This document shows positions 53,514-61,776 of a DNA stretch of 64,000 bases, piece after piece; positions within the stretch are counted from its first letter, which is position 1, and each line of letters starts with the position of its first letter. The notes below the pieces were generated by a model. It saw nothing but the letters and a program-made list of their open reading frames with translations, did no database searches and had not been told where the DNA came from. Both the position numbers and the translations under genes were made by a program. This DNA is from Caulobacter sp. SLTY (GTDB taxonomy: Bacteria > Pseudomonadota > Alphaproteobacteria > Caulobacterales > Caulobacteraceae), in the NCBI RefSeq assembly GCF_009905535.1, contig NZ_JAAALA010000018.1, positions 24,907 through 88,906 on the forward strand. The letters run 5' to 3'.

Positions 53514-53972
53514 ATGCGTACGATCGACTTCTCGCCCCTGTACCGTTCCGTCGTTGGCTTCGACCGGCTGGCCTCGCTGCTCGATGCGGCGGCCGCCCAG
53601 GATAGCCAGGCGGGCTACCCCCCCTACAACATCGAACGCGTGGGCGATGACGCCTACCGCGTCGAGATCGCGGTCGCCGGCTTCCGGCCCGACGAACTGG
53701 CCATCGAGGTGAAGGAAAACCTGCTCACCGTCACCGGTCGCAAGGCGGCCAACGACGAGCAGCGCAAGTACCTGCATCGCGGCCTGGCCGAGCGCAACTT
53801 CGAGCGCCGCTTCCAGCTGGCCGACTATGTGGTCGTCACCGACGCCAACCTGTCGGACGGTCTGCTGGCCATCAGCCTCGAGCGCCAGCTGCCCGAAGCG
53901 CTCAAGCCCCGCACGATCAAGATCGGCACCACCCCGGCCGAAGCCCTGATCGAAGGCGACAAGGCGGCCTAA
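53514..53972 (+). CDS. Small heat shock protein Hsp20 (IbpA-like)
   Basis: The 152-residue protein has the alpha-crystallin domain. YPPYNIERVGDDAYRVEIAVAGF, ELAIEVKENLLTVTGRK, LHRGLAERNFERRFQLADYV and GLLAISLERQLPEALKPRTI match the IbpA group exactly in layout, ending in a short IxI-like C-terminus (TIKIG). It holds unfolded proteins for refolding. ATG 53514 has AAGGA 9 bases before it; ATG 53505 is directly on the ribosome site and unlikely. The leader contains the candidate thermometer. Confidence 0.95.
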   Translation: MRTIDFSPLYRSVVGFDRLASLLDAAAAQDSQAGYPPYNIERVGDDAYRVEIAVAGFRPDELAIEVKENLLTVTGRKAANDEQRKYLHRGLAERNFERRFQLADYVVVTDANLSDGLLAISLERQLPEALKPRTIKIGTTPAEALIEGDKAA

Positions 53973-53999
53973 CCCTCCTGAGGCAGGCCTGAAAAGGAG

Positions 54000-54034
54000 A
54001 AGGGCGGCGTTCCCCAGCGCCGCCCTTGTTCTTT
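54000..54034 (+). terminator. Rho-independent terminator after hsp20
   Basis: AAGGGCGGCG and CGCCGCCCTT form a perfect 10-bp stem with an 8-base loop, followed by GTTCTTT. The convergent pentapeptide gene ends directly beyond it. Confidence 0.8.
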
Positions 54035-54039
54035 AGCGG

Positions 54040-55299
54040 TTAAGCCGCGTCCAGCCCGATCGCCGAGCTGATCTCCGCGTCGCGGAAGCTGGCGGACAGC
54101 AGGTTGGCGCCGGTCAGGTCGGCCCCGCGCAGGTCCGCGCCATCGAGAATGGCGCTGCTGAGATCCGCCGTCTGGGCATGAACATAACGCAGCTTCGCCC
54201 CGCTCAGGCTGGCCGGATTCGACCGGCCCGGAGCCAGAGGCAGCACCGCCAGATGAGCGCCGCGCAGGTCCGCCTTGGTCAGGTTGGCGCCGACCAACCG
54301 CGCACCGCGCAGGTCGGCCCGTTGCAGGTTCACCCCGCGCATGTCCGCGCCCTCTAGGTTGGCGCCCTGCAGCTGCGCCCCGGCCAGATTCATTCCCACC
54401 ATGCAGGCGCCCTTGGCGCTCATTGCGGTCAGCCGCATGCCCTTCAACGCATCACCCAGGGGCCTGAGGTCGGCCGTGTCGAACTTCGCCGGCCTGCCGG
54501 TCTGGCCGCCGGTTTCGCACCAGGCGTGATTGGCCTTGGCCATGCCCAGCATCTCCGCCGCCACGGCCACGGCCGCCGCCGTCGGTTCGCGCAGCACCCC
54601 GGCCAGTTTGGCCCCGCTCACCCGGGCGGTGGCGGTGTCTACGCCGGTGAGCACCGCGCCGGACAGGTCGGCGTTCTCGAGGTTGGCTCCTCCGATGCTG
54701 GCGCCTTCCAGGTTGGCGCCGGAGAGGTTGGCCTCCTTCAGGTTGGCCCCGGTCATGATCGCCCCGCGCAGGGAGCAGTCGGTGAAATCGGAGGCAAAGG
54801 CCGAGGCGCCGTTGAACTGAGACCCGTCCAGGGTGGCGCCGGCGAAGGTTGCCCCGTCCACATCGCCCATGCGCGCCTCCTGGCGCAGGCCGTTCAGGCC
54901 CTTTGTCGGGTGAGGAATGGCCACCTGGCCTTCGCGGAAGTCCGCCTTGGTCAGGTCGGCCTGGGTCAGGTTGGCGCCGCGCAGGCAGGCGCCGCGCAGA
55001 TCCGCCCGCACCAGGCTGGCCTGAACCAGGATCGCCTTGCGCAGGTCGGAACCGAACAGGCTGGCGCGGTCCAGCCGCGTGCGGATCATCCGCGTGCCGT
55101 CCAGCACGGAGGCCGAAAGGTCCGCGTCCGACAGGTTGCGGCCCGACAGCTCCAGCCCTGACAGGTTCACGAACCGCAGCGAGGCGCGCTTGCCGCCCGG
55201 CTTGCCGCCCAGGAACCGCTCATGGGCGGTGACGATCATATCCAGCTCGGGCTGCGTCAGCCGACGCCGCCCAGCCACACTGGCGCTTAGAGTCACCAT
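54040..55299 (-). CDS. Pentapeptide-repeat protein, paralog 1
   Basis: The 419-residue protein is built of A(D/N)LxG-type pentapeptides (LRGACLRGANLTQADLTKADF, ANLEGASIGGANLENADLSGAVL). They form a right-handed quadrilateral beta-helix in two blocks, about residues 47-225 and 300-410. Before each block stands a short header: AHERFLGGKPGGKRASL at the N-terminus and HAWCETGGQTGRPAKF near residue 260. It has no signal peptide. Function in the family is varied (DNA mimicry, scaffolding). A closely related gene lies upstream at 55357. Confidence 0.88.
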   Translation of the reverse strand: MVTLSASVAGRRRLTQPELDMIVTAHERFLGGKPGGKRASLRFVNLSGLELSGRNLSDADLSASVLDGTRMIRTRLDRASLFGSDLRKAILVQASLVRADLRGACLRGANLTQADLTKADFREGQVAIPHPTKGLNGLRQEARMGDVDGATFAGATLDGSQFNGASAFASDFTDCSLRGAIMTGANLKEANLSGANLEGASIGGANLENADLSGAVLTGVDTATARVSGAKLAGVLREPTAAAVAVAAEMLGMAKANHAWCETGGQTGRPAKFDTADLRPLGDALKGMRLTAMSAKGACMVGMNLAGAQLQGANLEGADMRGVNLQRADLRGARLVGANLTKADLRGAHLAVLPLAPGRSNPASLSGAKLRYVHAQTADLSSAILDGADLRGADLTGANLLSASFRDAEISSAIGLDAA

Positions 55300-55356
55300 G
55301 ACCCCTCCTCCTAATCGACCGTACGGAAGGGTAACCTGAGAATGGGCGCCAGAGGG

Positions 55357-56622
55357 TTAACCATGGCCCAGAGGACTCCAGTCGAGGCCTCGCACGCCGA
55401 CACGGGAGGCGTCGGTCAGGTCCGCGCCACGCGTCTGGGCGCCGGTGAAGTTGGCGCGATACAGGTCGGCGCGGATCAATCGCGCCTGCCGCAGGTCCGC
55501 CCTCGCCAGGTCCGTTCCCTTGAGCAAAGCCCCGGTCAGGTCGGCCGGCAACAGCCGGTCGGCGGCGATCATCAGCGGCCCCAACTGCACCTCGCGCAGG
55601 TCCGAGCCGGACAGCTTGGCGCCGGCCAGTCGCGCCCCGCGCAGGTCCGCCCGGCGGAGATTGCAGTTGCGGAGATCCGCCCCCTCCAGGTGCGCGCCCT
55701 GAAGCTGCGCGCCCTCCATGTCGAGGCCGTAGAAAACAGCCCCCTTGGCCGACAGCGCCGTCAGGTTCAGGCCCCGCAACGACCCCAAGGATCGCAGGTC
55801 CGCGCCGTTGAACATCGAGGGCTGGCCCTCGGCCCCGCCCGTCTCGCACCACCGCGCATGGTCGGCGATCATCTTGGCGTAGGGCAGGCTGTCGACCGCC
55901 GTGCCCGACGGCTGGTCGGTCAGCGCCCCCTTCATGTCGGCCCCGTCCACCTTCCAGGACCAGGTCTTGGCCCCGACCAGGATGGCGTCCTGCAGGTCGG
56001 CCCCCGACAGGTCCGCCCCCGACAGGTCGGCCCCGGCCAGGTTCGCGCCGCTCATCGAGCATTGCTTGAGGTTAGCCCGCACCAGCTTGGCGTCTTTGAG
56101 AATGGCGTCGGAGAAGTCGGCCTTCACCGCCACCACCCCCGACAGCCGCGACCGCTCCAGGTTGGCCCCCGACAGGTTGGCCCCGCGGGCATCGCCGGCC
56201 CGCACCGTATGCTCGATGATCCGCAGCCCCTTGTCCCGGTCGGCCGCGGCGATGGCCCCTTCCCTCAGGTCGGCTTCGAACAGGTCTGCCCCCGACAGGT
56301 TGGCCCCGCGCAAGCAGGACCCCCTCAGGTCGGCCCGCCGCAGCGAGGCGTCGGTCAGGTTGGCGCCCTGAAGGTCGGCTCCGAAGAAGCTGGCGTTGTC
56401 GAGCTTGGCCCCGGTCAGGTTGGCGTCGGGCAGGTGGGCGCCGGTGAAGTCGGCGTCACAGAGGTTTCGGCCCGCCAGGCTCAGGCCGGTCAGGTCGGCA
56501 AAGCTGAACACCGCCCGCGCGCCACCGCCCCGCCCCGACCACAGCCGGTCGTGGCGGGCGCAGATCAGGTCGACATCGGCTTGCGTCAGACGCTTGATGC
56601 CGATCGCCGGCGCGGCGGTCAT
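55357..56622 (-). CDS. Pentapeptide-repeat protein, paralog 2
   Basis: This 421-residue protein has the same architecture as paralog 1: header CARHDRLWSGRGGGARAVF, pentapeptide block 1, second header HARWCETGGAEGQPSMF, block 2. The middle blocks LTALSAKGAVFYGLDMEGAQLQGAHLEGADLR and LTAMSAKGACMVGMNLAGAQLQGANLEGADMR of the two proteins align without gaps. The two genes are tandem, 57 bp apart, and clearly arose by duplication. The frame on the opposite strand is also open, an effect of the repeat codons. Confidence 0.88.
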   Translation of the reverse strand: MTAAPAIGIKRLTQADVDLICARHDRLWSGRGGGARAVFSFADLTGLSLAGRNLCDADFTGAHLPDANLTGAKLDNASFFGADLQGANLTDASLRRADLRGSCLRGANLSGADLFEADLREGAIAAADRDKGLRIIEHTVRAGDARGANLSGANLERSRLSGVVAVKADFSDAILKDAKLVRANLKQCSMSGANLAGADLSGADLSGADLQDAILVGAKTWSWKVDGADMKGALTDQPSGTAVDSLPYAKMIADHARWCETGGAEGQPSMFNGADLRSLGSLRGLNLTALSAKGAVFYGLDMEGAQLQGAHLEGADLRNCNLRRADLRGARLAGAKLSGSDLREVQLGPLMIAADRLLPADLTGALLKGTDLARADLRQARLIRADLYRANFTGAQTRGADLTDASRVGVRGLDWSPLGHG

Positions 56623-56677
56623 TCAGGGGCTCCCCATTTGAGCCCGTCACAATCCGTTGTTTTGCTTAAGTTTGCGC

Positions 56678-57121
56678 TTACGACGCCGAGGACGCGAACC
56701 AGGCGGCGTAGTCCAGCCCCTCGAACGCCTCCTCCGCCAGCAGCCCGACCTCGACCGAAACACCCGCCGCGGCCAGCCGCTCGCTCCCCCGCCCGGAGGC
56801 GAAGGGCGATGGATCGTCACAGGCCACCACCACGCGGGCCACCCCTGCGGCCACCAGCAGTTCAGAACAGGAGGTTCCCCCAGACGACCGCGCGCCGCAC
56901 GGTTCCAGCGTCACATAGGCCGTGCTCCCCCGCGCCGACGGGCCCGCCGCCTGAAGCGCCTGGTCCTCGGCATGCGGCCGTCCACCCGGCGCGGTCGCCC
57001 CGCTGGCCAGGATCACCCCGTCCTTCACCAGGACGCAGCCCACCACCGGGTTAGGCGCGGTCTTGCCGAGATTGACCCTTGCGGCCTCGATCGCGGCCCG
57101 CATGAACCGCTCTTCGGTCAT
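56678..57121 (-). CDS. Stand-alone RibD-type deaminase domain protein
   Basis: The 147-residue cytidine deaminase-fold protein has the zinc motif GGRPHAEDQAL (catalytic Glu) and TLEPCGARSSGGTSCSELLVAAGV. The start FMRAAIEAARVNLGKTAPNPVVGCVLVKDG is that of the RibD deaminase domain. The reductase half of bifunctional RibD is absent. It may be a second riboflavin-pathway deaminase or act on another pyrimidine. ATG 57121 overlaps the gpmA stop by one base (TGATG); GTG 57124 is an alternative. Confidence 0.85.
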   Translation of the reverse strand: MTEERFMRAAIEAARVNLGKTAPNPVVGCVLVKDGVILASGATAPGGRPHAEDQALQAAGPSARGSTAYVTLEPCGARSSGGTSCSELLVAAGVARVVVACDDPSPFASGRGSERLAAAGVSVEVGLLAEEAFEGLDYAAWFASSAS

Positions 57122-57831
57122 CACACTGCAGGCAGCGGCTGCGCCCGGCTCTCATCCAGATACCGCGCCGAAATCGGCTTCAGTCCGTCGTCCAGCTCGA
57201 TGACCAGCGGATTGCCCGTCGGGATCTCCACCCCGACGATGTCGCTGTCCGGCACCGCGAACAGCAGCTTCACGATCGCCCGCAGCGAATTGCCATGCGC
57301 CGCCACCAGCACCGTCTCGCCGGCCTTCAGGTGCGGCGCGATCTCGGCGTTCCAGTAGGGCTCTACCCGGTCGAGGGTGGTCTTCAGGCTCTCCGTGTCG
57401 GGAATGCTCTTGCCCGCGTACCGTTCGTCCTTGGTGAAGTCCCACTCCCCGCCCGGGGCCAAGGCCGGCGGCGGCACGTCGTACGACCGGCGCCAGACCA
57501 GCACCTGGTCCTCACCATGCTTGGCCGCCGTCTCGGCCTTGTTCAGCCCGGTCAGGCCCCCGTAGTGCCGCTCGTTCAGCCGCCAATCCTTGATGAACTC
57601 CAGGTCGCCCTGCCCCGCCGCCGCCATGGCCATGGCGCCCGTGCGGATCGCCCGGTTCAGCACCGAGGTATAGGCCCGGTCGACCGTGATCCCGGCGGCC
57701 TTGATCAGCTCGCCCCCCTTGGTCGCCTGGGCCTCGCCCTCGGCTGTGAGGTCCACATCCACCCAGCCGGTGAAGCGGTTTTCGAGGTTCCACTGGCTCT
57801 GGCCATGGCGGAGAAGAATGAGCGTCGACAT
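57121..57831 (-). CDS. gpmA: 2,3-bisphosphoglycerate-dependent phosphoglycerate mutase
   Basis: The 236-residue enzyme starts [25 protein letters not shown], which includes the phosphohistidine motif RHG and the GpmA-specific [29 protein letters not shown] and [17 protein letters not shown] are other active-site stretches. It interconverts 3- and 2-phosphoglycerate in glycolysis. It is coupled to the downstream deaminase by a TGATG overlap and divergent from the toxin-antitoxin pair. Confidence 0.95.
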   Translation of the reverse strand: MSTLILLRHGQSQWNLENRFTGWVDVDLTAEGEAQATKGGELIKAAGITVDRAYTSVLNRAIRTGAMAMAAAGQGDLEFIKDWRLNERHYGGLTGLNKAETAAKHGEDQVLVWRRSYDVPPPALAPGGEWDFTKDERYAGKSIPDTESLKTTLDRVEPYWNAEIAPHLKAGETVLVAAHGNSLRAIVKLLFAVPDSDIVGVEIPTGNPLVIELDDGLKPISARYLDESRAQPLPAV

Positions 57832-57888
57832 GGACAGGTGGGCTAAGGGGCGAAGGGCGCAGGGTCAAGCGTGGTGGCGCCCAAACGC

Positions 57889-57915
57889 TTTCTGGTCTAT
57901 ATTTTCAACCAGAAA
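57889..57915 (+). promoter_or_regulatory. Palindromic operator and promoter of the toxin-antitoxin pair
   Basis: TTTCTGGT (57889-57896) and ACCAGAAA (57908-57915) are perfect inverted arms around an AT-rich CTATATTTTCA, which holds a possible -10 TATATT. It stands 12 bp before the antitoxin start and is a likely site of autorepression. Confidence 0.6.
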
Positions 57916-57927
57916 TCGGAGCTTCCC

Positions 57928-58164
57928 ATGACGTCCGTCGGCGCCTTCGAGGCCAAGACACATCTCTCCGCCCTGCTCGACAAGGTCGAGGCCGGCGAAG
58001 AGGTCACCATCACCCGGCATGGCCGGGCGATCGCACGACTGGTGCCTGCAGAAGCGATCGATACCGCGCGCGCGATCAAGGCCGCCAATGAGCTCAAGCA
58101 GATGCGCAAGGGCGTCACGCTCGGCTTGTCCTGGAAAGAGCTGCGCGACGAGGGGCGTCGTTGA
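57928..58164 (+). CDS. Antitoxin of Phd/YefM family
   Basis: The 78-residue protein is MTSVGAFEAKTHLSALLDKVEAGEEVTITRHGRAIARLVP, a perfect Phd/YefM N-terminal DNA-binding domain. The C-terminal LSWKELRDEGRR is the toxin-binding tail. ATG 57928 follows GGAG. The gene ends with a TGA that overlaps the toxin's TTG start by 4 bases, the usual coupled arrangement. A palindromic operator lies just upstream. Confidence 0.93.
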   Translation: MTSVGAFEAKTHLSALLDKVEAGEEVTITRHGRAIARLVPAEAIDTARAIKAANELKQMRKGVTLGLSWKELRDEGRR

Positions 58165-58571
58165 CCCTGGTCGTCGATGCCTCGGTCGCCTTGGCCTGGT
58201 GCTTCGACGATGAGGCGACGCCAGAGACCGACCGCCTGCTGGATCGGGTAGCCGCGCAGGGCGCCGTCGTCCCGTCGCTCTGGAGGCTGGAGGTCGCCAA
58301 CGTTCTCGTCATGGCCGAACGTCGGCGGCGCATAACGGCGACTGAGCTGCAAGCTCGCCTTGATCGACTTGATCGGTTGCCGATCCGGGCAGACTTCGAG
58401 GCTGCGGGTCCAGCTATGCGTGGCATCGTCCAGCATGCTCGGGCCGAGCGTCTAACCGCCTACGACGCGGCATATCTGGAATTGGCGCTGCGGCTCGGCG
58501 GTGAACTGGCGAGCCTGGACCAGGACCTTCGCGATGCGTCGACGCGACTTGGGCTGACGGTGGTCCCATGA
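58161..58571 (+). CDS. PIN-domain toxin (VapC-type)
   Basis: The 136-residue ribonuclease-like protein has the four acidic PIN residues: Asp in LVVDASVALAW, Glu in RLEVANVLVMA, Asp in LTAYDAAYLELAL and Asp in LDQDLRDA. It starts at TTG within the antitoxin stop (TTGA). VapC toxins cut specific tRNAs or rRNA to halt growth until antitoxin is renewed. Length is normal. Confidence 0.92.
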   Translation: MTLVVDASVALAWCFDDEATPETDRLLDRVAAQGAVVPSLWRLEVANVLVMAERRRRITATELQARLDRLDRLPIRADFEAAGPAMRGIVQHARAERLTAYDAAYLELALRLGGELASLDQDLRDASTRLGLTVVP

Positions 58572-58610
58572 CCCCTGCCCTTCGCCTGAAAATCGGCTAA
58601 ACCGCCTCCC

Positions 58611-58772
58611 ATGCGTGACCGCTACTTCTATCCCCTCGCCGCCGTCCTCACCGTCGGCATGGTGCTGCTGGCCCTGGTCTGGCCTCAGGGGCAGGGGGCG
58701 CGGTCGCCCGCGCCTTTCGGCCATGAACCGACCACCCCGGCCAAGGCGGCCGGGCTGAGGCCCGCCCAGTGA
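58611..58772 (+). CDS. 53-residue single-pass membrane protein coupled to kdsD
   Basis: The frame reads MRDRYFYPLAAVLTVGMVLLA... with one transmembrane helix (residues 8-24), then a short Pro/Ala-rich hydrophilic tail ending AAGLRPAQ. Its stop TGA overlaps the GTG start of kdsD by 4 bases (GTGA), a strong sign of coupled translation and a real gene. No family is recognised. A link to LPS/Kdo synthesis is inferred from position only. Confidence 0.6.
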   Translation: MRDRYFYPLAAVLTVGMVLLALVWPQGQGARSPAPFGHEPTTPAKAAGLRPAQ

Positions 58773-59722
58773 GCGGCGACCCCATCGCTGCCGGACGCCG
58801 GGTGCTGGCTGTCGAGGCCGCCGGCCTGGTGCAGATGGCCGACGAACTGGGCGCCGACTTCGCCCGCGCCGTGGAGATCGTCTTCGCCGCCAAGGGCCGG
58901 GTGGTCTGCACCGGTATCGGCAAGAGCGGCCATGTGGCCCGCAAGATCGCCGCCACCCTCGCCTCGACCGGCACGCCGGCGATGTTCGTTCACGCCGCCG
59001 AGGCCAGCCACGGCGATCTCGGCATGGTGGGTGGGGACGATGTCATCCTCGCCCTCTCCAAGTCCGGCGAGGTGCGCGAGCTCTCCGACATCATTGCCTA
59101 TAGCCACCGCTTCGCCATCCCGCTGCTCGGCATGACCGCCAACCCGGACAGCGCGCTCGGCAAAGCCTCCACCGTCGTCCTCAAGCTGGCCGACGCCCCC
59201 GAGGCCACCGGCGAGCTGAACGCCCCCACCACCTCCACCACCCTGCAGATCGCCTTGGGCGACGCCCTGGCCGTCGCCCTGCTCGAACGCCGCGGCTTCA
59301 CCCCGAAGGATTTCCACGTCTTCCACCCGGGCGGAAAGCTCGGCGCCATGCTGCGCACCGTCGGCGACCTGATGCACAAGCTGGCCGAGGCCCCCCTGGC
59401 CCCCCTCGACATGCCCATGCCCCAGGCCATCGAGGTGATGACCGCCCGCAAGCTGGGGGTCGTCGGCGTGGTCGACGCCGAAGGCCGCCTCGCCGGGATC
59501 GTCACCGACGGCGACCTACGCCGCAACTTCGATGGCCTCGCCGGCAAGACGGTCGGCGACATCATGACCAAGGGCCCCAAGGCCGTCACCGCCGAGACCC
59601 TGGCCGCCGACGCCGCCCGGATCATGAACGAGAGCCGCATAAACGTGCTGTTCGTGGTCGCAGACGGCCGCCCGGTCGGCGTGCTGCATGTGCACGACGT
59701 GCTCAGCGCGGGCGTGGTCTAG
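58769..59722 (+). CDS. kdsD: Arabinose-5-phosphate isomerase (KdsD/KpsF/GutQ)
   Basis: The 317-residue protein starts at GTG 58769. The SIS domain has VVCTGIGKSGHVARKIAATLASTGTPAMFVHAAEASHGDLGM. Two CBS domains (about 205-317) follow, with GVVDAEGRLAGIVTDGDLRR and MNESRINVLFVVADGRPVGVLHVHDVL. It makes D-arabinose 5-phosphate for Kdo in lipopolysaccharide. The GTG overlaps the stop of the small membrane protein gene. Confidence 0.95.
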   Translation: MSGDPIAAGRRVLAVEAAGLVQMADELGADFARAVEIVFAAKGRVVCTGIGKSGHVARKIAATLASTGTPAMFVHAAEASHGDLGMVGGDDVILALSKSGEVRELSDIIAYSHRFAIPLLGMTANPDSALGKASTVVLKLADAPEATGELNAPTTSTTLQIALGDALAVALLERRGFTPKDFHVFHPGGKLGAMLRTVGDLMHKLAEAPLAPLDMPMPQAIEVMTARKLGVVGVVDAEGRLAGIVTDGDLRRNFDGLAGKTVGDIMTKGPKAVTAETLAADAARIMNESRINVLFVVADGRPVGVLHVHDVLSAGVV

Positions 59723-59745
59723 ACTCACCGGGAGTTGGCTTACGT

Positions 59746-59928
59746 TCAGCGGCGTGGCGGGGCTTCCAGGTCCGGTTCGCTTCCGCCCAATCGCGCCAGC
59801 CGCCGGGCGCTTTCCCGCTCGACCAGCGCCATCAGTGCAGCCCGCAAAACGGACGCATTGCCCGTCAGCCCGGTCATTTCCCGGGCTCTGGCCATTAGCC
59901 CGTCATCGAGGACGACAGTTACGCGCAT
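59746..59928 (-). CDS. Orphan VapB-like antitoxin (DUF2191-type)
   Basis: The 60-residue protein begins MRVTVVLDDGLMARAREMTG, the start of ribbon-helix-helix VapB antitoxins, followed by NASVLRAALMALVERESARRLARLGG and a short tail with Asp/Leu. In complete systems a PIN toxin gene follows directly, but here the downstream space is the end of kdsD on the other strand. It is a solitary antitoxin. No promoter or operator was identified. Confidence 0.75.
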   Translation of the reverse strand: MRVTVVLDDGLMARAREMTGLTGNASVLRAALMALVERESARRLARLGGSEPDLEAPPRR

Positions 59929-60054
59929 GGACTGATCCTACTGAGCCCGCAGCACGACACCAGATGATCCGTCATTCGATCGCATCTTGCCCCTGACCTT
60001 CTGCTCACGAAGGCGTTATACGACACCGCTCAACCACTCGAGAGTTCGTACCCG

Positions 60055-61557
60055 ATGCCCTTCATCCCGCGCGCCGACCTCGTCCCCAACACCGTCGCCT
60101 ACGAGACCGAGCCGCTGGTCAAGGCCACGGGGTTCCGCGAGTACGACGCGCGCTGGCTGTTCGGCCCGGACATCAACCTGCTGGGCATCCAGGCGCTGGG
60201 CCTTGGGCTGGGCACCTATATCCAGTCCCTCGGTCACAGCCGCATCGTGGTGGGCCATGACTTCCGCAGCTACTCCCTGACCATCAAGCAGGCCCTCAGC
60301 CTCGGTCTCATCGAAGCCGGCTGCGAGGTGCTCGACATCGGCCTCGCCCTCTCGCCCACCGCCTACTACGCCCAGTTCGACCTCGACGCCCCCTGCGTGG
60401 CCATGGTCACCGCCAGCCACAACGAAAACGGCTGGACCGGGGTGAAGATGGGCGCCGCCCGCCCGCTAACCTTCGGCCCTGACGAGATGGGCGCCCTGCG
60501 CGACATCGTCCTGGGCGCAAAGTTCCAGCCGCGCGATGGTGGCAAGGTCACCCGCATCGAAGGGATGGCCGAGCGCTACATCGCCGATGTCGCCCGCCGC
60601 GCCCAGATCACCCGCCCGCTCAAGGTCGTCGCCGCCTGCGGCAACGGTACGGCCGGCGCCTTCGTGCCCGACGCCCTGCGCCGCATGGGCGTGGCCGTGG
60701 TCTACGAGATGGACTGCGAGCTCGACTGGACCTTCCCCAAGTACAATCCCAACCCCGAAGACCACGAGATGCTCCACGAGATGAGCAAGGCGGTGAAGGA
60801 ATTCGGCGCCGACCTCGCCCTCGGCTTCGACGGTGACGGGGACCGCTGCGGCGTGGTCGATGACACCGGCGAGGAGATATTCGCCGACAAGATCGGCCTG
60901 ATGCTGGCCCGCGACCTCGCGCCCCTGAACCCGAACGCCACCTTCGTGGTCGATGTGAAGTCCACCGGCCTCTACGCCACCGACCCCATCCTCGAGGCCA
61001 ACGGCGCCACCACCGTCTACTGGAAGACCGGCCACAGCTACATCAAGCGCAAGTCGGCCGAGCTCGGCGCCCTGGCCGGCTTCGAAAAGAGCGGCCACTT
61101 CTTCCTCAACGAGCCGCTCGGCCGTGGCTACGACTGCGGCCTGACCGCCGCCGCCGCCATCCTGGCCATGCTCGACCGCAACCCGGACAAGAAGCTCAGC
61201 CAGCTGAAGGACGCCCTCCCGGTCGCCTACACCAGCCTAACCATGAGCCCCCACTGCGCCGACGAAGAAAAATACCAGGTCGTCCAGAAGGTCGTCGCCG
61301 AATACGAGGCCCTCGCGGCCAAGGGCGGCCAGATCCTCGGCCGCTCCATCCGCGAGGTGATCACCGTCAACGGCGTCCGCGTCGCCCTCGACGACGGCAG
61401 CTGGGTCCTGGTCCGCGCCAGCTCCAACAAGCCGGAGATCGTCGTGGTGGTCGAAAGCACCCGCAGCGCTGACGACATGCGCGAGCTGTTCCACAAGGAA
61501 GTGAAGCCCCGCCTCGCCGCCCACCCGCAAGTCGGCAAGTACAACCAGGAAATCTGA
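60055..61557 (+). CDS. Phosphomannomutase/phosphoglucomutase
   Basis: The 500-residue alpha-D-phosphohexomutase has the phosphoserine loop TASHNENGWTGVKMG (Ser121), metal loop GFDGDGDRCGVVD, sugar-binding FEKSGHFFL and the C-terminal phosphate site RASSNKPEIVVVVES. It interconverts mannose-6-P/1-P and glucose-6-P/1-P. It supplies Man-1-P for the guanylyltransferase at 13449 and Glc-1-P for UDP-glucose. ATG 60055 starts MPFIPRADLVPNTVAYE. Confidence 0.93.
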   Translation: MPFIPRADLVPNTVAYETEPLVKATGFREYDARWLFGPDINLLGIQALGLGLGTYIQSLGHSRIVVGHDFRSYSLTIKQALSLGLIEAGCEVLDIGLALSPTAYYAQFDLDAPCVAMVTASHNENGWTGVKMGAARPLTFGPDEMGALRDIVLGAKFQPRDGGKVTRIEGMAERYIADVARRAQITRPLKVVAACGNGTAGAFVPDALRRMGVAVVYEMDCELDWTFPKYNPNPEDHEMLHEMSKAVKEFGADLALGFDGDGDRCGVVDDTGEEIFADKIGLMLARDLAPLNPNATFVVDVKSTGLYATDPILEANGATTVYWKTGHSYIKRKSAELGALAGFEKSGHFFLNEPLGRGYDCGLTAAAAILAMLDRNPDKKLSQLKDALPVAYTSLTMSPHCADEEKYQVVQKVVAEYEALAAKGGQILGRSIREVITVNGVRVALDDGSWVLVRASSNKPEIVVVVESTRSADDMRELFHKEVKPRLAAHPQVGKYNQEI

Positions 61558-61571
61558 GGGCGCAGCCCCGC

Positions 61572-61625
61572 CCTTCTCCCGCTCGCCGGGAGAAGGTGGC
61601 GGCCGCAGGCGGACGGATGAGGGCG
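61572..61625. repeat. Intergenic palindromic repeat between the phosphohexomutase and ugd
   Basis: CCTTCTCCCG and CGGGAGAAGG pair around CTCGC, followed by GTGGCGGCCGCAGGCGGACG and GGATGAGGGC. It is a common type of short dispersed intergenic element. Confidence 0.55.
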
Positions 61626-61776
61626 ACGCCGTCGCCCTGCCGCAGTGCACAAAAGCCACCCCCGCGTCGAACCCGGCATCACCCCCCATCCTGTGGTTGC
61701 CTCCGCACCCCGCCTCATGCTCAAAGCCGCCCTATTCGGTGGGGCGCTTCGGCGTCGTTCAGCTAGAGATTTTCCC

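Noticed and set aside
54040..56650. Plus-strand frames over the pentapeptide genes (up to 570 codons)
   Set aside because: Repeating codons keep the other strand open; the minus-strand reading gives textbook pentapeptides.
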